A stretch of DNA of 64,000 nt from positions 372,001 to 436,000 of the forward strand of contig JAMPIV010006391.1 of NCBI GenBank assembly GCA_024509875.1. The letters are read 5' to 3'. Position 1 is the first letter of the stretch. Every line of letters begins with the position of its first letter. The DNA is from Oreohelix idahoensis (lineage: Eukaryota; Mollusca; Gastropoda; Stylommatophora; Oreohelicidae). Position numbers and translations under genes: made by a program. The notes under the pieces are model-generated. The model was not told the DNA's origin. It did not search any database and worked only from the letters and a program-made list of their open reading frames with translations. Below are positions 50,238 to 61,761 of the stretch, one piece after another.

Positions 50238-52215
50238 CCTTACTTAGTCGTTCCTCTTCTACTGTGGGGTGTAAATAATTTGTCAAAGAGAGCGCCATAC
50301 CATCCTATCGGCCGCCTTTCTCCTGGCCTCGTTCCAATCTATTCCTCGTTCCCTTAGGGATTGTCTAATCTTCTCCCATTCTGCAGACATGGCCAAACAA
50401 TTGTAGTTGGGAATGTTCTACTTGAGTCTGCACTTTTGGGTTTTAAGGCTTTGCCGTATCTTCCTGTTTTGCGGACCATATCTCTTCTTGCTTCTTCAAC
50501 CACCTTCTTCAGATACATCATTTCTGAGGTTTGGAACTGGCTTGTATGGGTTGTAGTCATTGTCCATGACTTGCATCCATATGTCAAGACTGGGACATAG
50601 GTGGAACGGTATACAATCATCTTCGAAGAATTACCAACTTCTTATTTGCTATGGAATTCTCGATTTATCGGCTGAAAAAGTCTCCCGTTGCTGCTCTTCG
50701 GTTAGTCAACTCTTCTGTGATTCCTTCCTTCCAGTCTATGAGAGCTCCAAGGTATTTAAAGTGGTCGACTTGCTCCAGGACCTGTTCTCCCAGCTTAATC
50801 TGATGTTTTCTTTCCTCTCGTGATATCACCATTGTTTTTGTTTTGGAGCTGCTAATAACCATTTCTCTCTTCTCAAGCTCTTTCTTCCAGACTTGCAAGT
50901 TGAATTGAAGATGTGCCTCTGATTTAGCAATCAGGGCAACATCATCAGCAAATGCCAGCTCTGAAATACAGACCTGTCTCATCTTCCAGTACCACATTGA
51001 ATACTTTCTTGTAATGTCCTTCCATGCTTTGATGACATCGTCCATGAGTAATATGAAAAGATAAGGTGCCAGAATATCACCTTGTCTTACACCAGTGATG
51101 GTCCTGAACCTTTCTGACTTATGGTTTGCCGTCCTCACATAAGACTAGTAGAAGCTCTATATAGCATTTATCAGAGGTGTTGGAATGTTGTTTTTTTTTT
51201 TTTTTTTTTTGCCAAGCAGTCCCAAAGTTTACTCCAGGGGACCTTGTCAAACGCCTTTTCCAGATCAAAGAAACATAGATGCATCTCACCTTTATACTCA
51301 AGGGCCTTTTCACTCAGCTGTATTAGTGTGAATATAAGGTCTTGAGTACTTCGGAAGCCACATTTGACTTTATCCATCTGTGGCACAGCTAGGCGTCCGA
51401 GTCTCTGCTCCAGAATTCTAGAGTAAATTTTACAAGGAACACTGAGTAGAGATGTGCCTCTATGATTTCCACTTTATCGGTTGTCATCCTTTTTTATTAT
51501 GGGTGTTATGATGGCAATCTTCTAATCCTTTGGTATGGTCTTGTGGCACCAGGCTGCCGGCAGGACCCTCAAGAGTAGTATGTCACCTGCTGCTCCCATG
51601 TACTTAACTATTTCGCGTGTTATACCATCATATTCTGCTGCTTTGACCACTTTGATTTTCTCCAGTGTTGCTTTCAGTTCTTCCATCTTGATGCCATCTT
51701 CGCCACCACTGGTTTTCTCTTCTGTGATAGTGCTTATCATTTCTGAGGCTTGACCTTGCTCACTATCAAGGAGCGCTGAGAAATATCCTTTTTATCTTTC
51801 CATTACTTTCTTTGAAGCAGTAAGTAATGTGTCTTGCGTGTCCTTTACAAGTTTATGAGTGCACTGTTTTTCCTTCATGTTCTTTGGGGTCTTGTAGAAC
51901 AATTTCTGGTTTTCTTGAGCATCTTTTTCTAGCTTTTCTCCAAATTCTTCCCAGGATTTGTATTTTTCTCCTAGCACCTTCTTCTTTGCTTCTGTTCTGA
52001 GAAATACATATTCTCGATATTTCTGTTTTTCCTGCTGTGTTTTTAGCTTCTAAGTATTGTTTCCGTGTCTTTTTATTCTCTCTTATTTTCTCTTTAACTT
52101 CATCTCCTCACCAAGGTGAACTCTTTCCCTTCTTCTAAAGTCGGACTTACCCACATTCTTCTGCTACAGATGCCTTTATCATGCTCCTGAATTTAAGCCA
52201 TATGGTTTTCAGGTC
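50238..52215 (-). mobile_element. Decayed LINE D copy, minus strand
   Basis: The copy ends, in sense, with GGAACGACTAAGTAAG at 50238-50253, the tail of the LINE D family. It extends to at least 52215. An apparent endonuclease DHRVV block near 52340 suggests it may reach about 52390. Stops and frameshifts break it into many pieces and an A/T-run lies at 51190-51211. No duplication was found. Confidence 0.78.
50285..51977 (-). pseudogene. LINE D copy 1: fragmented RTE-like reverse transcriptase
   Basis: Pieces in different frames line up with copy 2. 51792-51977 and 51522-51740 are the linker and RT start (VVKAAEYDGITREIVKYMG). 51171-51386 has LCFFDLEKAFDKVPWSKLWD. 50665-51138 has ITGVRQGDILAPYLFILL and LAFADDVALIAKS. 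50354-50620 has VLTYGCKSW. At least four frame lesions are present. The family has an FADD active site and a short simple-repeat tail, consistent with RTE-type LINEs. Confidence 0.8.
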
Positions 52216-52390
52216 TGTGGTGGGTTTAGATGTTATGAATGTTGGTGTTGTATTTATTTTGTAACTGAGTGAGGTCAAGCTGTGAAGGCCCCTGAATCTA
52301 ACAATTTATGGGGTGTGTTTTCAGGGAACCTTTCTGCTACCACCCTATGATCTCACTCAGAGTTATATTTTTCACTAGAATAAATGATGA

Positions 52391-53731
52391 CTACGTCTAA
52401 ATGTCTAGGGTAATGTAAGTGTGGTGTGATGGTAACCCAATACACAAACACACCCACACAGATATTAAATTCTATGATCAACTCAACTAACTCAGTGTTT
52501 TAAATTTGGTATTTAACAAATCTTTTTACAATTTATTTAGTCCTGAACCTAATATTATTTTGGTCAGGACTATAAAAATCAAATGAAATCAATTTATATA
52601 TATATATATATATATACAAGTTCAATTAAACAAAAGGGACAATCTGTCCAAGCACATAATTTAAATTCTAATAATGGGGTTAATATATCTTTACTAATGT
52701 TAACTGGTACTATATGGCGGGTTGGGGGTTTTTACATCATCCCCTGTCTTTATTCACACATATTCTATTCACTTTAGTGGGTGGAAATAGATTTTATTTG
52801 AGATAATTATGGTATTGTATGGTGGATAGTTGATGAATAGTTCCGTGCCAGGTCTTATGCACTTATCTGGCACGAGAAGCTAGATGATAGTTGTCTGTTC
52901 GGCCCACGGCCACTGTCTCAATCTTCCTGGGGCAATCTTGGTAGAGAGCTTGTACCAAGACTACAGTTCCAGTGGTAGAGAGATGTACCACTACAGCAAC
53001 TCTACCTTCTCACTGATTATTATAGTCAGAGGCTGGCACTAGCGTAGTGCCAGTAAAAAAAACCTGCAACAGGAAGATTATGATTTGTCTTAACATAATA
53101 TCTAATCCACCAACTTCACAATTAATAATACATTCAAAATAAAAGAACAGGGTCAGATCTCTCTGACCAACCCAGCTCATCCAATCTAGATTGATGGAAC
53201 ACTTTGTACCAGTTTTCTTTTTCCTCTCCCCTAATGGCTGCAACACCTCTGCCATTATCCTTGATCTTTTTCCATAAAATATGACGGGTGATATGATCCT
53301 TGCTGACAACCTATGTAATCTTTTGGTTCTACCTCTCTGGTAGTTGGTTATATGATGGATCAACGTCTAGGCCCTGCGTAAGTCTGCCAGGGACCTATGT
53401 ACTTACAGTCGTAAAATATTTTTCATATGGCAGTATCTCACACTCAAATTGTTAAATAAAATATTAATAATTTCGTTCTTACCACAAATTCAATGAAATA
53501 CACACACAGATACGATGATTTTGGCACAAATTTAGCTGTGCCGCGGCTAGACTATGACTGCTTTTCTTTATTTATGTCTTTATTATATGATGAAGCAAGT
53601 CAAACTTCTGGTCTATCAATCGACCTGTTTAAGGTAACGTTTAAATCAAATGGCGTCCAGCCTTCCAATTATTTTCTCAATATCCCCTACGCTGGCCAAT
53701 AGAAATCGGCGTCTACCAAATTTTGAATTCA
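52391..53731. other. Stretch without a supported gene; short (TA)n tract
   Basis: A TA repeat lies at 52595-52616. Other frames show no domain. Confidence 0.5.
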
Positions 53732-53860
53732 AAGTAAAAAAACAAAAAAGGTGACAATCGACAATGTGGAAACCATAGAGGCATATCCCTTCTCAGTGTC
53801 CCTGGTAAAATCTACTCTAGAATCCTAGAGCAGAGACTCCGACGCCTAGCTGAGCCACAA

Positions 53861-54448
53861 TTGGATGAGGTCCAGTGCGGATTCCGAGCAAACCGAAGTA
53901 CTCAAGACCTAATCTTCACACTCAGACAGCTGAGTGAAAAGGCCCTTGAGTATAAGAGTGAGATCCATCTTTGTTTCATAGATCTGGAAAAGGCGTTTGA
54001 CTGGGTCCCCTGGAGCAAACTTTGGGACTGTTTGGCAAGGAAGAATATTCCAGCACCTCTGATTCATGCTATACAGAGCTTCTACAAGTCTTGCAGAAAT
54101 TATGTGAGGACAGCAAACCATAAGTCAGAAGAGTTCAGGACCACCACTGGTGTAAGACAAGGTGATATCCTATCACGTTACCTCTTCATACTCCTTATGG
54201 ACGATGTCATCAAGGCATGTAAGGAGAGAACAAGAAAGTATTCAGTGGGGTACTGGAAGATAAGACAGGTCTATATTTCGGAGCTGGCATTTGCTGATGA
54301 TGTTGCCCTGATTGCTAAATCAGAGGCACATCTCCAATCCAACCTGCAAGTCTGGAAGGAAGAGCTGGAGAAGAGAGGGATGGTCATAAGCAGCTCTAAA
54401 ACAAAATCCATGGTGATATCACGAGAAGAAAAAAAAACATCAGATTAA
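53861..54448 (+). pseudogene. LINE D copy 2: RT fingers and palm
   Basis: This 195-codon frame holds QCGFRANRSTQDLIF, LCFIDLEKAFDWVPWSKLWD (catalytic aspartate), TTGVRQGDILSRYLFILL, LAFADDVALIAKS (FADD) and SSSKTKSMVIS. Similarity extends upstream of the methionine to about 53755, so the ATG is internal. The frame ends after an A-run at 54429-54437, where one extra base probably shifts it. Confidence 0.88.
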
Positions 54449-54449
54449 G

Positions 54450-55085
54450 TTGGGAGAACAGGTCCTGGAGCAGGTCGACCACTTTAAATATCTCGGAGCT
54501 ATTATAGACCGAAAGGGAGGCATCAAAGAAGAGTTGGCCACTCGAAAAGCAGCGGCTGGGAGACTTTTTCAGGCCATAAATCGTGGATTCCTCAGCAAGA
54601 AAGAGGTTGGTAAGAAAACGAAGATGACTGTATACCGCTCCACCTATGTCCCAGTCTTGACATATGGATGCGAGTCGTGGGCAATGACTACAACCCACAA
54701 AAGCCAGATCCAAACCTCAGAAATGAGGTATCTGAGGAAAGTGGTTGAAGTAACAAGAAGAGACATGGTCCGGAACCAGACGATCCGTCAAGGCCTAAAA
54801 TCCCATCCGCTGCAGACCCAAATAGAACAGTCCCAACTAAGATGGTTTGGCCATGTCTGCAGAATGGGAGAAGATCGGCTACCACGACAAGCATGGGAAA
54901 CAAAGAGCCAGGGATCCAGACCTCCAGGACGACCCAGAGTCCGCTGGGAGGACAACATTAGACAATCTTTGAAGGACCGAGGATTAGAATGGAACCAGGC
55001 CAGGAAGAAGACAGCTGATAGAATGGTCTGGCGCTCTCTCTTCCAAACCTCTACACCTCACGGTAGAAGGGGAACGACTAAGTAA
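54450..55085 (+). pseudogene. LINE D copy 2: RT thumb and C-terminal domain
   Basis: This 211-codon frame continues the RT: VDHFKYLGAIIDRKGGI, TYVPVLTYGCESW, then LRWFGHVCRMGEDRLPRQA, PGRPRVRWEDNIRQSL and MVWRSLFQ, a conserved C-terminal pattern of RTE-type elements. It ends with TPHGRRGTTK and a stop in the TAAG tail. Only the 1-base lesion near 54430 separates it from the upstream frame. Confidence 0.88.
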
Positions 55086-55107
55086 GTAAGTAAGTAAAAA
55101 AACAAAA

Positions 55108-55499
55108 CTCCAAACAAATAGGTGTTCCGCTGTCGGTCGGTCCGTCCGATCTTGGCATTACAGCTAAAAATAGACTTTGATTTTTGGGCTAACAAATATT
55201 CAATTCCACCTCTCACTTACTCCTAGATTTCCGCACTTGGCTTTTCTTACCCTCTTCTGCCTCTTTTCAAACACGTGTTCAAAAATTATGTTATGGATAA
55301 GATAAGCAGGCATGAGTTCGTTCGTCAGTCTGTCCTATAATATATAGTATTATTGCAATATCTTGGTCATTAATTGGATGATTTTGTAAATTAAAAGATA
55401 TTATTGATCAGGAGATCCTATTCCACAAAACTATCTAGGTTTTATGGTCCTAAGTATTATATTTCGTATTTCCATATTTTTCCATGTTAGTCGTCAATA
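55108..55499. other. Stretch without a supported gene
   Basis: AT-rich sequence with no motif or repeat recognised. Confidence 0.5.
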
Positions 55500-55511
55500 T
55501 TATTTGAATCT

Positions 55512-55630
55512 TCTTCTTCTTCTTCTTCCTTGTTCGCCCTGAAAAGGACGGTGGTTGCGTTGTGTCTGTTTGTGCCTAAGCTGTGATATCTGCACCTTTC
55601 GGTCGACACATCCGATTTCTGCACAGCATT
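55512..55630 (-). mobile_element. 119-bp GAA-tailed retroposed fragment with 12-bp target duplication
   Basis: TTATTTGAATCT lies on both sides (55500-55511 and 55631-55642). In minus-strand sense the insert ends GGCGAACAAGGAAGAAG and continues as GAA repeats, like the tails of LINEs A and C. The body does not match either LINE in this window, so it is a 5'-truncated member of a related LINE or a SINE using the same tail. Confidence 0.82.
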
Positions 55631-55642
55631 TTATTTGAATCT

Positions 55643-56167
55643 AGAAATCCACCATCTTTTTCCCCTCTCTCTAACGCCTTTTTTCAAACTAAAACGACAA
55701 TGTCTGTGTTTCGTCAGAATTTACGCTACAATACATGAAATGAGAGCGGTGTGTGTGTTTATACATTTCCATTGCGTGATTATAGGACGATAAAAGTAGT
55801 GGCCTTGCGTCGTATTTTCAAATCTGCTAAAAGCCATCTCGCGCGTTCATTTCAATTTTTGATTCCAAACAACGCGTGCTGCTAGTAGCATTCTTCTGTC
55901 TCTCCTTTCCCCCCTCCGTTTCTTGTCTCTCATTCCGTCTTAGAACAAATACGTCTTGACCTTGTAAAAATGTTATATTTAATTCTCAAGGACGACTTAG
56001 AAAAGCTAGTACCATTCACTTTACGTTAAGGCCTGTCAAAACCGACACGATTGCGGGCGCGGGTGAATAAGCCGATCGCAACCTAATATTTTATTTCTAC
56101 TTTATTTTGACCTTATACTCTATAATGTTTTATCTAATTTATCTATTGTATTGAGGATATCACTACA
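55643..56167 (-). repeat. 3' LTR region of element 4 (left end not resolved)
   Basis: In element sense an LTR begins TGTAGTGATATC at 56167, directly after AAGTGGGGAGATG, a strong polypurine tract. The other end of the LTR could not be fixed because the partner LTR is outside the window. It may lie anywhere from about 55640 to 55900. Confidence 0.55.
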
Positions 56168-56240
56168 CATCTCCCCACTTAAGAACATGCTTTCTGATGC
56201 AAGTTCATAATCCGAAATACACATAGATCAAATTTGCTCC

Positions 56241-57605
56241 TTAGGCCTTTTGAATACTCTGATTTTCGTCAAAAGGGGGCCTACTCAAGAAGTCTGCACC
56301 AACATTTTGCGACCCGGTAATGTATTCAATAGTGAATGAATAAGGCTGTATGAGCAACGACCATCGTAATAACCGAGCATTTTCATGCTTTGCCTGTGAC
56401 AGAAATACGAGCGGCTGATGATCCGTTTGGACCACGAATGTTCTACCATAGAGATAGATCTGGAACTTTTTTATAGCCCAGATTAAAGCTTAACACTCTT
56501 TCTCACTTGTTGAATAGTTTTGTTCCGCTTTGTTCAACTTGCGGTTAGCATAAGCGACTGGGTTCAGTTCCCCATCTTGTAAGGTGGACCTCTGTAACAA
56601 TGTGGCCCCTAAGCCCACGTTACTTGCGTCCGTTCTCACAACAAATTCTTGACTCAAGTCAGGCAATTTCAATATAGGCTTGCTTGTGAGTTTTTCTTTT
56701 AACTCTTGGTATGCCAATTCACACTGCGCTGACCAAGTAATTTTATCAGGATTGCCCTTACGAGTTAAATCCGTCAGAGCAGCACATATAGAGTTAAAAT
56801 TTTTTATGTACTTCTGGTAAAAACCACACAACGACACAAAAGATCGCACATCTTTCTTTGTTTGTGGCCTCGGTGCTCTTTGCAATTTCTCTAGGTTCTT
56901 GGGGTCAGGGGTCATGCTACCCTGATATACTGTATGTCCCAAGAACTCCAACTCTTTACATCCAATACAACATTTGGTTGGTCTAGCCGTCAAGTTTGCC
57001 TCTCTGAGTCTATCAAATAGCATATTCAAAGAGTTAACATGTTCTTCAAATGTTTCAGTAGCGAAGAGGATATCATCCATGAAATTCGTGATACATGGAT
57101 TATTCAGGGGATCCAACAATTTTCGCATCATCCTAGAAAACACACTCGGAGCATTTTTCAACCCAAACGGCAACATGTTGAACTCATAATGTCCTTCCGA
57201 TGTGCTAAATGCTAAATAAGGTCGAACCTCAGGCTTTACTGGAATTTGATAATAGCCTTTGCTAAGATCCACCTTAGAAAAATATTTTGCCTTGTTCAGC
57301 CTGGCAAATAGTTGATTTGTATCAGGTAATGGATCCACCTGACCTTGTAGGACAGCATTCAGTTTCCTGTAATCTATGCATAGTCTATGTTCCCCAGATG
57401 GTTTCCTCAACAAAACCACACTAGAGCTATAAGGAGATTCACTGTGAGAAATAATCCCTTCTTGTAACAAATAATTTATCTCCTCTTTCAAAGCTTTTTC
57501 CTTAGCGAAAGGAATCGAATAGGCTCTCATACAGATGGGTGTTGGGTCTAGTAACTTCATATCATATTCCAACAAATTGGTGTGCCCCGGTTTGTCCGTT
57601 AACAC
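56241..57605 (-). pseudogene. pol: Element 4 RT and RNase H
   Basis: The RT gives LLQEGIISHSESPYSSSVVL, LCIDYRKLNAVLQ, FSKVDLSKGYYQIPV (catalytic aspartate), MLPFGLKNAPSVF and CITNFMDDILFAT (FMDD active site). RNase H follows with VVRTDASNVGLGATLL and NYSTSEKEC, then an in-frame TAA at 56490. The same frame goes on with ALIWAIKKFQIYL, VQTDHQPL and SQNVGADFLSRPP. Similarity also extends upstream of 57605, where another in-frame TAA lies near 57617. Both stops look like point mutations in an old copy. Confidence 0.87.
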
Positions 57606-57673
57606 GTCTGTATGTTAATCCAGAACCTTTTTAACCCACTCCCTCTGATTTTTCGTCAAGTGTTTACTGACTT

Positions 57674-57958
57674 TTACCTGTGCAGCTGTCTCACAGGGGT
57701 TAGGGGGTATTCGTGAGAGGCGAGTGGTTCGTTTTTCATCTCCGTTGCGATAGACAAGGTCATTAAGTGTGTTCCTTCCTGGATTTGTCTGTCCAGATAT
57801 TTCTTTAGAAGGTTCACATGATAGATTTTCTCTTTCCCCTTCTTATCTATTTTATAGTTAGTTCTAGACACCTTCTCTAGAACTGTATATGGACCTTGCC
57901 ATCCAATTTGCAACTTGTTACTGCTGCCGGGTAGTAGAAGAAGCACCTTCTCTCCCAC
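57674..57958 (-). pseudogene. pol: Element 4 integrase C-terminal GPY module
   Basis: This 94-codon frame begins GEKVLLLLPGSSNKLQIGWQ and continues GPYTVLEKV, NYKI and IYHVNLLKKYL. This is the GPY/F module that ends many Ty3/gypsy integrases. It sits between integrase core and RT, as expected for INT-first order. It is out of frame with both neighbours. Confidence 0.82.
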
Positions 57959-58052
57959 AGCTAGTTACCTATTCTTCGCTTTCTTATTATAATATGCAGC
58001 ATGTTTTTTCCTGGCTTGTCTCAAATTATCATTAGCAAGTTTCCAGCCAGTT

Positions 58053-58715
58053 TTAAGACGAGTGATATGATGAGGTAACAGTCTCTTCTGCCTTCTCATC
58101 GGTCCATGTCCTCAATAAGGCTTCTAATGGACCTTTGATTGGCCTCCCAAATAATAGGGTTGCCGGTGCCATTCCGGTCGAATGATGTGGTACTTCCCGA
58201 TACGCAAACAACGCAGCGGGCAAATATTGGTACCACGTATCCGGTTTTTCATGTGCCAGCTTTCTCAGGATAGAAATGAGAGTCCCATTGAACCTCTCAA
58301 CCTGGCCGTTCCCCTGGGGGTGATACGGACTACAGTGAAAGTGCTTGGCTCGAAACAACCTAAAAACTTTTTCCGTTAGTTTCCCCTTGAACTGTGAGCC
58401 GTTATCAGTCAAGATTTGATGCGGGAATCCTAACCTCGTGAATATAGTAAGTAATGCCTCTTCGACATGCTTCGAATCGATTGACGACAGGGCTACCGCC
58501 TCTCCCCACATAGAACAAGTGTCCACCAGAGTGAGGATGTAACTGTTCCTCCTCTTGGTCCGAGTGAGAGGTCCCACAATATCCACTGCAACTCTCTCAA
58601 AGGGTGTTCCCACTATAGGCATCTCCCCTAGAGTTGCTGGGGCAGTCCAATGCTTTGGAGCTACTGTAAAGTTTGTTTTCTTCTTTCCACTCTGTAAAGT
58701 TGCTTTCACACACAC
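58053..58715 (-). pseudogene. pol: Element 4 integrase core, cut by element 3
   Basis: The frame begins at the cut, CVKATLQSGKKK, which is the last cysteine of the HHCC finger. The core follows: VAVDIVGPL (Asp), ILTDNGSQFKG (Asp) and HPQGNGQVERFN (Glu), then YLPAALFAYREVPHHSTG. All three acidic residues remain. The first codon is GTG and not a start; the true N-terminus is beyond element 3. The frame ends at 58053 by a lesion. Confidence 0.87.
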
Positions 58716-58717
58716 AC

Positions 58718-60187
58718 TGGATGCTCTGTAAGGAAGGGTGGTGTGTTGTTGGGATCAGGCATGCTCCAGTCTACCCAGCTGTAAATGGGTAACTCACCCT
58801 AGTCCTGAGTTAGGGAAGGCAAAGGCTCCAGGGGAAGCAGGCCCTAAACTTGGTCACTTCAACCGACGCAGGATGGTGTATGTATGAAGTAGAAGTGTAG
58901 AGTGTGATTACCGCGAATGGTGTACTGTTCGTGTGCTGACCAATATAATCACTCATACACTTGTGTCTACAAGGCACCAATGCAGACTGCTGGAATCTTT
59001 GTTTACTCAATTTATTCAGACGTACACACTGGGACATACGAGTACATCATGGTATGTTGACATATCAATTTGTAGGTATACATAGCAGATCTGAAGTCAT
59101 GACACATTCAGAAATAATGGGCAGTACATCAAAAGTTCAATGTCATGATACATTATGGCCACATCCCCCTATCTGACTAAACGCGTCAGTGAAGGCGGAT
59201 CGATAAATAACTAAAGTTACTTGACGTCCATAGTTTGTAGCATATATTATGAAACCACGAAGGGGGTTTCTAGCAAGATTGAGATCTCCCTGTCACTGTC
59301 CGATAATAGGATAAATAATCTGTTCTCTTGGCAGTGATCAAAACAGATGATGACCGAAATCCAACATGGCTGCCTCCCTGAGTTGTCGTTCACTCATTCA
59401 TAGGAAGGAGAATATAAGCCAGAGTTAATTTATAATGGGTATATAAAGGATTTCATAAATGTTTCCATACAGCTCTACGGTGATCAGGTTAATTCACGTA
59501 GCCATAACCTCTGCAGGAAAATCTGTCATCTTCGTCGATACAAAACACGACACTAGCATAGCGAAGCCCAAAAAGTCAAGCTAGGCCTAACCGACGAGAG
59601 ATCATCAAAAATAGGAGCTGGGTTTACCTGGAGTCCGAATCATCTATATACTGACATAAGGAGAGTCTCTAACACAAACTATCGTAGAGACACCATCTCC
59701 TTCAGAAGAAAAACCACTTGGTAAGACATTTTTTTCTGACGAAAGGACCAGCTCTAGAAAAACGTACCCCGCCATTTGTAAGCAGTACATCGGAACTCAT
59801 CACGACTTGTCAAAACAACTCATACTTCCGCTAGACCGGAATACAAGAATCTAGTCCCTCCTACCAATCCAAAATATACAATATAGGACTGATTCTACTT
59901 GTACTAATAATATGTAATACATATGAATTCAGGCCATAAACACAATAAGCAAATTAATATATTTTCTGGCCCTAAAAAATAAGTACAAACGCAAGCGCAA
60001 TATCCTTGCGCCGGATCAATATCCAGAACGATTACTCCTATAATCAAAAGTGTGAATCAAACATGGATTATCTCGCTTTTACCATAGACAGCATTTTCAT
60101 ACACAAATGAATGAATGTCTATATTTTTTCCATATTAAATAGCCATATCGATTTTTGTAATATGTGCGTCAAAATATGCACGCAACA
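58718..60187 (-). repeat. 3' LTR of element 3
   Basis: In element sense the LTR starts TGTTGCGTGC at 60187 and ends near CATCCA at 58718, about 1470 bp. An alternative end with TACA is at 58727. It shares blocks with the element 1 LTR, for example CTGACTAAACGCGTCAG near 59173. If the end is 58718 the target site was CACAC (58713-58717), inside the element 4 integrase. Near 58772 two short hairpins (TACCCA/TGGGTA and CCCTA/TAGGG) lie side by side. Confidence 0.75.
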
Positions 60188-60590
60188 GATTACCACACCC
60201 CTCGGGGAAAAAAAAATGGTACTTTTTTTTTTTTGAAATACATCTAGGAGCAACATACAATAGGCTCACAACGCACCAATAACAATGCGCAGATGATAAG
60301 CATAAGTTTTATGACCTTAGAGAAAGTACTTCTCTAAGTATAAATATTTCCAGAGAGGTGTCACCAACGCATACTACAATATTAGCAATGACACAATTTT
60401 CACATTAGTTTATACATAAATTTCATCTAAGATATCTTAACATCATGATCATCAAAGACAAAAAACATTGAAAGATCAGCGGTGAATAAATATGAATGAA
60501 CCGCTAAGTAGTGTTACAATCAATATATGATATATTACATATGTGTACACATTTCAACATAGAAACAACTGTATCAAAATTGTATAACAG
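60188..60590 (-). other. Element 3 3' UTR and polypurine tract
   Basis: In sense the 3' end is a T-run, CCCCGAGGGGTGTGGTAATC, then the LTR TG. The same T-run, A-run and G-rich order is found next to the element 1 polypurine tract. No gene is present. Confidence 0.65.
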
Positions 60591-61733
60591 TTATGAATCG
60601 TGTGGGCATCTAGACAAAATATCTGCCATCACATTTTCTGACCCACGGATAGCTCGCACCGAAAAATGAAATGGCTGTAGAGCAATCGCGTATCGCGTTG
60701 ATCTCGCGCTCTTCAGATTTTTACTCTGAATAGCCGTAAGAGCTTTCTGGTCAGTTTCCACAATGAAATGCGCGCCCAGAAGAAATCTTTGCAGTTTAAG
60801 GATTGACCAAACCATAGCCAATAATTCACGGTCTAGGACCGAGTAATTCTTCTCTGCGGCATTTAATTTCCGAGAAATATACATCACAGGATGCAGAGTT
60901 CCAGAATACTCTTGCATTAGTGCAGCTCCAATCCCGGTGGATGAAGCGTCACTACGAAGAATAAATGTCTTATCCTTAGAAGGTAATACTAGGATAGGTG
61001 AAGTAGAAAACATAGTTTTAACCTTATCCAAAGAGGATTGACATTCTTGAGTCCAATGGACTACATTAGGAGACCCTTTCTTTAGCAAGGAAGAAAGAGG
61101 TGACATAATGGAGGACAGATTCGGGATGAATCGTCCATAAAATTGTATTAGACCTAAGAGACTTCGCACTTGCTTTTTAGTCTTAGGAATAGAAATGTTA
61201 AGTATCTTACTTGTATTATGGTCTTCTGTTTTTAGGAACCCATGACCAACACGGTGTCCTAAAAAAGATATTTCGCTAAAACCAATACATGCTTTCGATG
61301 GTTTCGCTGTCAGGTTATGCTCGCGTAAGATAGACAATAGTTCATTTATACCATTATAGTGATCGTTCCAAGTATCACTGAAAAGACAGATGTCATCAAG
61401 ATACGCAATGACATCTGAGCGATGAGATAGGATTCGACGCATCATGCGTACAAATGTAGCAGGGGCGTTCATAAGACCGAAAGGCATGAAATTCCATTGG
61501 AATAGACCCCTAGGCGTCGAAAAAGCAGTAAACGGTTTGGCGTGTTCGGATAGTGGAACTTGCCAATATCCCTTAGACAAATCGAGTTTAGTAAAGAAGT
61601 GAGAATTCGATAGTCTCGTAAGTAGCTCTTCTAGTAAAGGCATAGGTTCAGCATCGAATTTAGTCACTTGATTCAATTTGCGATAATCCACGCAAAGACG
61701 TATGTTATTGTCTTTTTTCCGTACTATAACCAT
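60591..61733 (-). pseudogene. pol: Element 3 RT and RNase H
   Basis: This 380-codon frame begins within the RT at MVIVRKKDNNIRLCVDYRKL. It has FFTKLDLSKGYWQVPL, FMPFGLMNAPATF and VIAYLDDICLFSD (YLDD), then the thumb FLGHRVGHGFLKTE. RNase H follows with LRSDASSTGIGAAL, KNYSVLDRELLAMVW, VETDQKAL and SENVMADILSR. It closely matches element 1 throughout. The initial methionine is internal: a 1-base change in an A-run near 61772 separates this frame from the upstream one. Confidence 0.9.
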
Positions 61734-61761
61734 CGGCGAAGAATATGCTGATGTGGATGGT

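Larger units (their letters stand above)
53748..55091 (+). mobile_element. LINE D copy 2: 5'-truncated RTE-like LINE with target duplication
   Basis: The copy starts inside the RT and ends with a TAAG repeat at 55076-55091. AAGTAAAAAAACAAAA occurs at 53732-53747 and again at 55092-55107. The AAGT part overlaps the tail, so the duplication is 12-16 bp. Its last 49 bases recur alone at 39523-39571. Confidence 0.88.
56168..58717 (-). mobile_element. Element 4: decayed INT-first Ty3/gypsy element of a second lineage
   Basis: On the minus strand the order is integrase core (58715-58053), integrase tail with GPY module (57958-57674), RT (57605-56490), RNase H (to 56241), then polypurine tract. This is again integrase before RT, but the sequence is clearly divergent from elements 1-3: RT has FMDD in place of YLDD and integrase has a different spacing. 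Stops and frameshifts disable it. Its 5' part is separated by insertion of element 3 at about 58717. Confidence 0.85.
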
